Assembly (NCBI GenBank): GCA_040954595.2 | Contig: CM082593.2 | Span: forward strand, 1,488,001-1,552,000 | DNA from: Balanoglossus misakiensis | Taxonomy: Eukaryota > Hemichordata | Reading direction: 5' to 3' | DNA length: 64,000 nt | Part shown: positions 36,451 through 47,700 of the stretch, one piece after another | How the letters are laid out: each line of letters begins with the position of its first letter | Numbering within the stretch: the stretch's first letter is position 1 | Notes under the pieces: generated by a model | Database searches by the model: none | Seen by the model: the letters and a program-made list of their open reading frames with translations, nothing else | What the model was told of the DNA's origin: nothing | Made by a program: the position numbers and the translations under genes

Positions 36451-39400
36451 TCCGAAAATTAGAATTTTTCGACTTTGCGGAATTTCTAAATTTGGCCGAT
36501 TTTTGAAAAAATCATGGGTTATAGCTCATGAAAATCATCCGAAAATGAGAATTTTTCGACTTTGCGGAATTTCAAAATTTGGCCGATTTTTGAAAAAATC
36601 ATGGGTTATAGCTCATGAAAATCATCCAGAAATGTCAATTTTTCGACTTCGCGAAATTTCAAAATTTGGTGGTTTTTCGACAAAAACCATGGGTTATAGC
36701 TCATGAAAATCATCCAGAAATGTCAATTTTTCGACTTCGAAATTTCAAAATTTGGTGGTTTTTCGACAAAAACCATGGGTTATAGCTCATGAAAATCATC
36801 CGAAAATTAGAATTTTTCGACTTTGCGGAATTTCAAAATTTGGCCGATTTTTGAAAAAATCATGGGTTATAGCTCATGAAAATCATCCGAAAATGAGAAT
36901 TTTTCGACTTTGCGGAATTTCAAAATTTGGCCGATTTTTGAAAAAATCATGGGTTATAGCTCATGAAAATCATCCGAAAATGAGAATTTTTCGACTTTGC
37001 GGTATTTCAAAATTTGGCCGATTTTTGAAAAAATCATGGGTTATAGCTCATGAAAATCATCCGAAAATGAGAATTTTTCGACTTTGCGGAATTTCAAAAT
37101 TTGGCCGATTTTTGAAAAAATCATGGGTTATAGCTCATGAAAATCATCCGAAAATGAGAATTTTTCGACTTTGCGGTATTTCAAAATTTGGCCGATTTTT
37201 GAAAAAATCATGGGTTATAGCTCATGAAAATCATCCGAAAATTAGAATTTTTCGACTTTGCGGAATTTCAAAATTTGGCCGATTTTTGAAAAAATCATGG
37301 GTTATAGCTCATGAAAATCATCCGAAAATGAGAATTTTTCGACTTTGCGGTATTTCAAAATTTGGCCGATTTTTGAAAAAATCATGGGTTATAGCTCATG
37401 AAAATCATCCGAAAATTAGAATTTTTCGACTTTGCGGAATTTCAAAATTTGGCCGATTTTTGAAAAAATCATGGGTTATAGCTCATGAAAATCATCCGAA
37501 AATGAGAATTTTTCGACTTTGCGGAATTTCAAAATTTGGCCGATTTTTGAAAAAATCATGGGTTATAGCTCATGAAAATCATCCGAAAATGAGAATTTTT
37601 CGACTTTGCGGTATTTCAAAATTTGGCCGATTTTTGAAAAAATCATGGGTTATAGCTCATGAAAATCATCCGAAAATGAGAATTTTTCGACTTTGCGGAA
37701 TTTCAAAATTTGGCCGATTTTTGAAAAAATCATGGGTTATAGCTCATGAAAATCATCCGAAAATGAGAATTTTTCGACTTTGCGGTATTTCAAAATTTGG
37801 CCGATTTTTGAAAAAATCATGGGTTATAGCTCATGAAAATCATCCGAAAATTAGAATTTTTCGACTTTGCGGAATTTCAAAATTTGGCCGATTTTTGAAA
37901 AAATCATGGGTTATAGCTCATGAAAATCATCCGAAAATGAGAATTTTTCGACTTTGCGGTATTTCAAAATTTGGCCGATTTTTGAAAAAATCATGGGTTA
38001 TAGCTCATGAAAATCATCCGAAAATGAGAATTTTTCGACTTTGCGGAATTTCAAAATTTGGCCGATTTTTGAAAAAATCATGGGTTATAGCTCATGAAAA
38101 TCATCCGAAAATGAGAATTTTTCGACTTTGCGGTATTTCAAAATTTGGCCGATTTTTGAAAAAATCATGGGTTATAGCTCATGAAAATCATCCGAAAATG
38201 AGAATTTTTCGACTTTGCGGAATTTCAAAATTTGGCCGATTTTTGAAAAAATCATGGGTTATAGCTCATGAAAATCATCCGAAAATGAGAATTTTTCGAC
38301 TTTGCGGAATTTCAAAATTTGGCCGATTTTTGAAAAAATCATGGGTTATAGCTCATGAAAATCATCCGAAAATGAGAATTTTTCGACTTTGCGGTATTTC
38401 AAAATTTGGCCGATTTTTGAAAAAATCATGGGTTATAGCTCATGAAAATCATCCGAAATTGAGAATTTTTCGACTTTGCGGAATTTCAAAATTTGGCCGA
38501 TTTTTGAAAAAATCATGGGTTATAGCTCATGAAAATCATCCGAAATTGAGAATTTTTCGACTTTGCGGAATTTCAAATTTTGGCCGATTTTTGAAAAAAT
38601 CATGGGTTATAGCTCATGAAAATCATCCGAAAATGAGAATTTTTCGACTTTGCGGAATTTCAAAATTTGGCCGATTTTTGAAAAAATCATGGGTTATAGC
38701 TGATGAAAATCATCCGAAAATGAGAATTTTTCGACTTTGCGGAATTTCAAAATTTGGCCGATTTTTGAAAAAATCATGGGTTATAGCTCATGAAAATCAT
38801 CCGAAAATGAGAATTTTTCGACTTTGCGGAATTTCAAATTTTGGCCGATTTTTGAAAAAATCATGGGTTATACCTCATGAAAATCATCCGAAAATGAGAA
38901 TTTTTCGACTTTGCGGAATTTCAAAATTTGGCCGATTTTTGAAAAAATCATGGGTTATAGCTCATGAAAATCATCCGAAAATGAGAATTTTTCGACTTTG
39001 CGGAATTTCAAAATTTGGCCGATTTTTGAAAAAATCATGGGTTATAGCTCATGAAAATCATCCGAAAATGAGAATTTTTCGACTTTGCGGAATTTCAAAA
39101 TTTGGCCGATTTTTGAAACAATCATGGGTTATAGCTCATGAAAATCATCCGAAAATGAGAATTTTTCGACTTTGCGGTATTTCAAAATTTGGCCGATTTT
39201 TGAAAAAATCATGGGTTATAGCTCATGAAAATCATCCGAAAATGAGAATTTTTCGACTTTGCGGAATTTCAAAATTTGGCCGATTTTTGAAAAAATCATG
39301 GGTTATAGCTCATGAAAATCATCCGAAAATGAGAATTTTTCGACTTTGCGGTATTTCAAAATTTGGCCGATTTTTGAAAAAATCATGGGTTATAGCTCAT

Positions 39401-40481
39401 GAAAATCATCCGAAAATGAGAATTTTTCGACTTTGCGGTATTTCAAAATTTGGCCGATTTTTGAAAAAATCATGGGTTATAGCTCATGAAAATCATCCGA
39501 AAATGAGAATTTTTCGACTTTGCGGAATTTCAAATTTTGGCCGATTTTTGAAAAAATCATGGGTTATAGCTCATGAAAATCATCCGAAAATGAGAATTTT
39601 TCGACTTTGCGGTATTTCAAAATTTGGCCGATTTTTGAAAAAATCATGGGTTATAGCTCATGAAAATCATCCGAAAATGAGAATTTTTCGACTTTGCGGA
39701 ATTTCAAAATTTGGCCGATTTTTGAAAAAATCATGGGTTATAGCTCATGAAAATCATCCGAAAATGAGAATTTTTCGACTTTGCGGAATTTCAAAATTTG
39801 GCCGATTTTTGAAAAAATCATGGGTTATAGCTCATGAAAATCATCCGAAATTGAGAATTTTTCGACTTTGCGGAATTTCAAATTTTGGCCGATTTTTGAA
39901 AAAATCATGGGTTATAGCTCATGAAAATCATCCGAAAATGCTCATGAAAATCATCCGAAAATGAGAATTTTTCGACTTTGCGGTATTTCAAAATTTGGCC
40001 GATTTTTGAAAAAATCATGGGTTATAGCTCATGAAAATCATCCGAAAATGAGAATTTTTCGACTTTGCGGAATTTCAAAATTTGGCCGATTTTTGAAAAA
40101 ATCATGGGTTATAGCTCATGAAAATCATCCGAAAATGAAAATTTTTCGACTTTGCGGAATTTCAAAATTTGGCCGATTTTTGAAAAAATCATGGGTTATA
40201 GCTCATGAAAATCATCCGACAATGAGAATTTTTCGACTTTGCGGAATTTCAAAATTTGGCCGATTTTTGAAAAAATCATGGGTTATAGCTCATGAAAATC
40301 ATCCGACAATGAGAATTTTTCGACTTTGCGGAATTTTAAAATTTGGCCGATTTTTGAAAAAATCATGGGTTATAGCTCATGAAAATCATCCGACAATGAG
40401 AATTTTTCGACTTTGCGGAATTTTAAAATTTGGCCGATTTTTGAAAAAATCATGGGTTATAGCTCATGAAAATCATCCGAA
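36451..40481 (-). repeat. Satellite family B, 87-bp monomer, - orientation, with one A' insert
   Basis: Two B copies (36451-36626) are followed by two A' copies (36627-36800, one with a 3-nt deletion in CGACTTCGAAATTTC), then about 42 B copies to 40481. The unit is 87 bp and contains GAGAATTTTTCGACTTTGCG, AATTTGGCCGATTTTTG and TCATGGGTTATAGCTCATG. Variants alternate between GCGGAATTTC and GCGGTATTTC and between ATGAG and ATTAG. One short internal duplication occurs at about 39940-39960. Because 87 is divisible by three and one frame lacks stops, the segment is open from 36752 to 39964 and again from 39961 to 40566, encoding a basic 29-residue repeat. No promoter, splice signal or non-repeat domain accompanies it, so I annotate it as satellite and not as a gene. 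Confidence 0.95.
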
Positions 40482-40563
40482 AAAATCACGAGCCATTAGG
40501 TGCGTGATTTTAGGCGCACATTTTTGGCATCCAAAATCACAAGCCGTGAGGTGCGTGATTTTA
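40482..40563. repeat. Two 31-bp imperfect palindromes closing the satellite
   Basis: Copies at 40482-40512 and 40533-40563 are direct repeats 51 bp apart, each starting AAAATCAC and ending GTGCGTGATTTTA. Within each copy the ends are inverted (AAAATCAC against GTGATTTT, with CC...GG further in), so each could form a stem-loop. They sit exactly at the end of the satellite and may be the remnant of a mobile-element terminus, but no partner was found at the left edge. Confidence 0.75.
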
Positions 40564-43500
40564 TAAAGATAAATGTTCGAAATAGAAAAAAAAATCCCAC
40601 ACAAGATTAAACGTGTATCATGTATTTTATTAGATAAATATCAAGTTACAAGTTGATAATGGTATTTTTCTAACTATACATTGCCAGAGTGGTAGGTGAA
40701 GGATGACTAGGTCAACAAAATTGCACCAGGTACAATGCATCATGGGTAACGAAATAAAAAATATAACTGGGGACATCTAAACGGAAGACATACCATGAAC
40801 GGGGTAAAATTCTCACACATACTGATTGTATTGGGATATTTACAGTTCAAATTAATTCACTTTGCATGATGGTGTTGTTTGATGATAAAGTTTCTGATAA
40901 AGAAGATACAAGTATCTTGGAATCACATAGCTTATGAGTTAGAAATGTTTCCAGAATCCCTTCCATAAGTGAGATTATAATATGCCAACTTCATACACAG
41001 CTTTTTATTAAATAAAGTACGCATCTGCTTAAAATTTCAGTCACATACAATTAAGATATCCAAGTGTAGTAAGTACATTAAGATGGCAATTCAAGTTGGC
41101 TGTAGATTGTTCTCACAGCTTTTAGTCTTTGCATTTTGAGGGAACATTTTGAGTAGGCGATTATAAAATAACAACTTTCCTTAAACCAGTGACAGCAATT
41201 AATTGCATGACTTGGCGCATCATTTTCGACAACCATTTAAAATTGATTTCATTTCAAGAAAGATTTCTGACTGGACTTAAAAAAGACCACACTAAAAATC
41301 TACTTGATCACCCTATTGTCATCTTTGATGACCAAGCTTTAGTTGCAGTCACTGGTTTAAAGTTTTGAGAAGCGACAACAGCTTATTCTCTCTAAGAAAC
41401 TGTCGCAACTGAACTGAAAATCTAAACATCGCCCTCAACATTTTCGGATAGCCATTTGAAAATAGGCATATATTATGTTGAAATGAGAAAATGACAAATA
41501 CTTAAGTCTTGGACTTAATCGTTACAAACTTTTCATTACAGAATTTCTGTTTTGTTGCTGAGAATTTTGTAGACCAGTTTTGATGAAGTCTGAAACAAAG
41601 TCACAAGGCAAGAATTCAAGGTCACCAACTGACCTATGGCCTATTTTTATTTGGTAGATTTTCATGGTAAAGAGTAAAACCGATTTTCAAAATACAGCTC
41701 ACTGCCTTTATTAATCATTTCCATAATTAGATATGTCCAAATTTTGCAAGGATAAATTATAACACAGTTTTCGAGTGTTTCAGGCTTACTGGTCACAGAT
41801 GATGATTTCAAATTGGTTAGTAAAAAGTCGTTGGCAGACTAGACACAGGGTGGACAAAATCACCAACAAACTCATCTTCAAAAGATAACAGTAAGAGTTC
41901 AGCAAGAAAAAACAGATGAGGTAAATATGTAGACAGACCATCAATTGTTCACGAACTAATTATTGTTGACTCTGTCTCATCTTGCAGAGTGTCACTGTCA
42001 CAGTTGAATTCTGGGTATTTGGAAACTTGCGATTTGATTGATTTTAATACTGGCAAGTTTATACAACAGAGAGAGGGAGAAAATTCTCAGACAGTTCTGG
42101 ATTTGTTGATATATTTGTTGATAAACTGATTCAAACTGGTTGCAGCCATACTCACTGAATGAGAAAATGCTAAAACTGGTTGAAACTAGTTTAGCTCAAA
42201 TGTCAGCACTGTGAAGTGACTTCTGCAAGATTCAAAGACAGAATTATTCTAGGACTAATATAAAGTTCACTCTATTCCGATAACCAATTTGACTAGTTAG
42301 GACTAGCCAAGTATCCACCTTTCAGTGCAAAACATTGGGATTCTGATAAATGCCTTGAATCTCACCCTCTTGTTGGGACCTGACCACCCCTGTTACTAAC
42401 TAGAATGAGCTTGGTATGGCTGGGGGTGAAAGGTGAACATAAGGGGAAAGGTGAACCATGGAAATATCATACTTTGCATTACCCAGCAGGTCATCAGCAT
42501 TTTACAATGCTGTAAGACAGTCCATGAAATAATGAAATTTTCAGGATATGAAGTGGTAACAATTGTACGTTTGTACAATCACGAAAAGCTGGTATTTTTT
42601 ATCACTTTCATGTCATGTCATTATGACATGAGAATTATGCTGCTGGGCGAAAGAAACAAAGATTTCCATGGCAACCTCTCCATACTGAAAGGTTACTTGT
42701 TGTCATGGCAACTCATCTACTGGCAAGCAATGTATTTCGCTAAAAACAGCTGAGCATAATTGTTTGAGGGCTGGGCTTCATCTGATGTAAAACTTTGAAC
42801 TCTGATGATGAGATAAACATCTTATTATCTGACAAAAAGTGTTTTTCTATTCACATGAACTGAACAAAACTTGATGTTTTTTTGATACAGTAGTGCTCAT
42901 AAAGTGCAAAACATATTTTTTCATGAAAAGTGCAGCTGAATCAGATATACAATCAAAAAACTACCATCTTTTAAAACCCACATTGTGAAGAAAGGTGAAA
43001 ATATTTACAAAGCAGAGAGTTTGAACTTACAGCTACATTGTGGTTTTTCTCTACAGTTAAAAATACATTTTGTATAATACTATGTTTGACAGTTTGGCCC
43101 AGGAAAGGATGCGTTTTTCCTCCTTCATCAAACTACTATCAGCAATTGTACAGTTTCCCTCTCATTGTATGCACTTTTCGGTGTAGGAGTTCTTTTTCAT
43201 AAAATATCTGCCATGATTTCTCTTTCATATCAACGCATCTGATAAAAACTGTCTTCAAGACTGACAACATAATAAAAGACTTTGGTTCAGGTTTCTTAAA
43301 AATGGGGCCACAGATGACAGATAATTGTGTTCGCCTGTGATAAGCTGCCCTCCCCAACATTACCTTTTTGAATGGAACATTCTTCAACACTTGATGATTA
43401 CAAGACAGTACCATAACAAAAACGAGGGGTGGCTAAGTATATAAAAATGATGTGTCCAGTTAAAAATTCCACAGTCAGACACAATTCTCAGTTATCAGGG

Positions 43501-44767
43501 CAATGGGTTAAAACACAAGTTGTTTCGAAAATAAGAACATGTCTCGAGAAAATAACATTTGGTTGAGAATTTAACAAAGGAAATTTTAAGAAAAATGGCA
43601 GGGTACGATTTTAATCATATAAATCAATAATTGCTTCAGATTGTCCACTACTAGAGAAAGCCTACTCATCAAGTTTTGAAAGGTCAACTTTTTTTTCTTT
43701 TTTGGTAGAAGCTATGGAGAACGTGGTATAAATACTTGATATAGCAATATACAGTTTCAGCACAAACCTTTCTTTATATATATTGGGTGACATTTGACCC
43801 CAATGATTTGCCCTCTGACCTCTCTCATAAATATGTTTCTACATCAGAGCAAAAAAATCTTTATTCTTTGTATGAATAAATTCTCTGCACGAAAGATAGA
43901 ATTAATTCTGTCTCTCTGTCAAATCTAAAAAACTTTTTTTTGATTTCCATAAGAGTTTTTTTGTAAGTAATTTCCTCGACGTCTGCTGCAAGTGTTCGAG
44001 TAGCAGTTTGCAGTCCACTGCCCTTTTATATACAAACACAGAAGTCTATCCAGCCTCCACTGGAGGAAAGAGTTTAAGATACAAATAGCTTTTGTCGTCA
44101 ATTTCCTGTAATACTCCACCTTCTTAGTTCCATTTTGCGATAATCGTTGACTTTACGAGGACAGGTGATGAGTTTTGTACACATCATTGTTTCTCCATCA
44201 TCACTTTCAGGATTTGTGTGTACACCTGGTGTAATTAGCCAATCAGCACGGAACGAGAGTGACAAGCCAATGGATTTGTCTGCCACTCCATCCAATCAGG
44301 TTTAGCCACTTGCACTTGATATGTGGGCAGTACTTTGCAAAAGTTCAGAAGTCCACAAAGAATAAACGAAAACAATCTTTCTTCCACGAGCTTTCTCCCC
44401 CCTTCATCTTGTCCTCAGCAATCACAACTTGCAGCTGATTACTTCTCCACGTCAGTTTCATTTCTCGTCAAGAGTTATGTATCACAGCGGACAGATAGAA
44501 AAGGCACAGTACACCACATGAGAGAACAGCAGCACGCACCGACAGAAAACACCAATGCATCTGGAACATCCAATGGATCCGCTATGTACAGTCTCAATTT
44601 CTTTGAGTTGGCAAGCGTTGCTATGTACAGCTAGAACATCTGGTTTCACCAACTTAGAAAATCGCCGTGGCAACTCGCCCGGTCCCACGTCTCGCAACAC
44701 AAACATCAGCTTTGTCGGGGGTCGTTCAGTTTATAATCATTTGACGAAGTCCTCAAAATTCCGGCAA
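40564..44767 (-). other. Probable ZMIZ 3' UTR and flank, non-coding
   Basis: About 4.2 kb of AT-rich sequence lies downstream of the ZMIZ stop codon, with no exon-like frames. AATAAA on the minus strand reads at 40631-40626, close to the satellite edge, and another candidate lies near 40992. A long 3' UTR would fit the vertebrate ZMIZ1 pattern, but the true cleavage site cannot be read from sequence. Three CCAAT boxes on the + strand cluster at 44239-44296. Open frames in the interval look like chance. Confidence 0.45.
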
Positions 44768-47700
44768 TTATGCATCAAACAATGACAAGAGGTCATCATT
44801 GTTATCACTGTTATTTGGTAAATCTGGTGGCCCAAGATACGACAAGAGTTCATTTGGATCCACTACGTTCTCAGGAAGCAACTGTAGAAAAAAAAAACGG
44901 GGAAGAAAAGATAGAAATCAGTCGAGTTACTTCCCTATTTTAGAAGAATTGATTTGTGATGATTTCTGAAGCCACTATGGCAGTATCTTGGTAAAATGAT
45001 TCAATCATTGTCAATGACATAATTCTTTATCGGTGGAACTCATTCAGAACATACTGGTAGAAGTCACATTGTAATGATATGTATGGGCAAACAAATGAAA
45101 GGCAGTGTTGTCGTATCATGTGATGGTCATGTGATCAGTCAAGCCAGTCATGTGATACTTACATCTAAGCCTTCATGTCCTTCACTGTTGTCGATGACTA
45201 TGCCTGGATCAAATCCGAGGTCATTGGTTGGTGTTTCGACCGGAGTGTTGGCGCTGTTGTTATTCGAGCTGTTTCCAGCATTGCTGCCTGGGTTGCTGTT
45301 GGCACCACTCGGCTGGTTGCTGCCCAGGGTAGGCTGCTGTTGGGATTGCGGCGGTTGGTTTGATTGCGGCGTGTGGGGAGTCATCGGCGTGTGTGGTTGT
45401 TGATTCAGCTGCGCTTGCTGCTGCTGCTGCTGTTGTTGCTGTTGTTGTGTTGCTTGTGAACTGGCCGGCTGCGGCGTGTGAGGGTTCTGGATGCTGCCTG
45501 GGGTTGGATGCTGGGCCTGTGGCGTCTGTGGTGTTCGAGGACCATTTGCTTGCTGTTGCTGCTGTTGTTGTTGTTGACTCTGTTGTTGTTGCTGTTGCTG
45601 CTGCTGTTGTTGTTGTTGGACAGACTGTTGGGGTGTCAGTGGTTGTTGCGGCGATGGTATTGGCATATCCGGAGGATGCCGAAGTGGTTGAGTGCCTTGA
45701 TTATTGCGTTGACGACGTATCTAAGAGGAAGAAAATGAAATCGTTCTTGAATGTTGTCATGACCTCTAGTAACACATCCTCTGTACATAATTCACTGCTT
45801 ATTTTTCATCAACTACACCATTACTGTTTATAACAAATTTGCTCAACAAGCTTGAAAGTCTTCAGAATTACAGCTGCAGCTGCAGCTGAATCTGCCTTAC
45901 AAGACAGAATTAGAGCTACTGAATTTGCCTTACCTGTTGTGGAATACTTGGGTTGATCTGTTTTTCGACGGACACCAGATCGTTACTTGCAATCCCGTCA
46001 TCATAATGCGACAACGTGGGCCTTCCTCCCATGTTGTTAAAAGAATTCGGCTGTGGCCCGTTGACGTATCCCGTTGGCGGCATTGGACCTTGAGGCGGAT
46101 GGTTTGGATTTGGACTGTTGAATTGTTCGTATGTGCCGGGGAACTGCGGCCCACCCGGACTGGGCCCCCTGGGGACCGACTGCCCTCCAGCGCCTGCCAT
46201 CGGAACTGAGCCTGGACCTATGTTGGGAAAATTGAAATCATAATTGCCTGGCCCTGTTCATGCAAAGAGAAAAAAATACAGAAAAAAGAGAGAGAGAAAA
46301 ACACAAAAAGATACAGATGTTACTGGGTGCAAGCAATGAAGATTGATGATCTGTGCTGATAGTGGTCTACCACCATGGATGCTGTTAGTTTTGTTTTCTT
46401 CTCTTTCTGGACTGATGATGCTTACACCCCTGTGCTATCTGAACACCTTGGTTCGATCCATACAGATGGGGCTATACCATGTTGAAAGTGTGTGAACTGA
46501 GGGTGCAAAGGCAGGTGTGATGGTGGTGGGGTGAGTATGATTCGGAGAGCGAGAAAAACCAAGCAATGAAATTATTCTTTTACCTGGATTGTACTCTGGC
46601 CCTCCTATTGATAGATGTCCCATTGTGTCAAAATTATGCAAATTCGGCATTGTCATTCCGCTTGGCGACATAGTGCTTCCTTTGAACCTCTTAGAAGCCT
46701 GACACGGATCTGTTGGTCGGATAATTACGAAAGTATATTAGAAATAAATTCAACAATGAATGTCATAAAGTACTACCCGCACATTTAAATCAATCAGTTT
46801 TGCACTTAAAACACCACGAAAAATGTGTAAGTCACATGACTCTTTGGAATGTCATGATTGGTCGATCAATGTGCATCACATGACAAGTCCATATAAGGTA
46901 TTGAAATCAGTAGTCTACCTGACTCTTCGTCTTTGATTTCTGGTTTAAGCGGCACAGGTTTCCACGCTGCTGAGGCGTCGATCGTCACTTCTTCAAAATC
47001 TGCCGACTGCACCGCTGTAAGTATGCCCCACATAAACTGGTCTACCTCAAGCCCCTCAAGAAGAGCTGTTTTGCTGTTTGGTGGAAAAAAAATACACAGT
47101 AAGAGGTCATGATCATTGCTTTCATCCAAAAACTTGTTCAAAATTACCACAATGCACCGAATTACATTTCAACATTTTACATTCTAATGTCATGTTTTTT
47201 TATAACAATCTAATCTGAAAATTCCACAGTCTCCTAGAATCAACATGACAGCTACCACATATTGCAGCTCATTGGTTGACATGAATCACATGACTTGCTC
47301 TGTTCATCACATGTCCAAACAGCTATCACATGATTGGTTGATCAATAGGCTGCCATGACAACTTACTTGCATACAGGACACCGCCAGGAACCCCTCTCAC
47401 AGTTGAGTTGTAAGTAGGATTCCAAGTCAAAGCACTGGATATGTTTACAGTCGTGGCCCCTCGCTGGCAGTGTTATCCGTCGAAATGTGATGGGGTCTTT
47501 GAGCGAGACTTTAATTGCTGTCTGTTCAACTCCATCTTCACCGTTGAGTGAGCTGCTACCAGACGCTGCCACGCTGGTAAAATTACGCTTGACTGTAAAA
47601 CAGAAATGAAGAATTACAATTAACCAACCACCACTTTGACATTCACCTTTTAATTCTGATCCAAAAATTGGATTTCGGAACATGTAAACCACTACTACAG

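Noticed and set aside
36752-39964. Annotating the 1,070-codon open frame as a protein gene
   Set aside because: It consists wholly of satellite monomers, has no start context, unique domain or promoter, and any stop-free monomer of length divisible by three would give the same frame. Kept as a finding only.
17962-40481. CRISPR array
   Set aside because: The units are contiguous, with no unique spacers, and the DNA is animal nuclear sequence.
45360-45833. 157-codon + strand frame rich in Val/Ala
   Set aside because: It is the antisense shadow of the ZMIZ polyglutamine exon.
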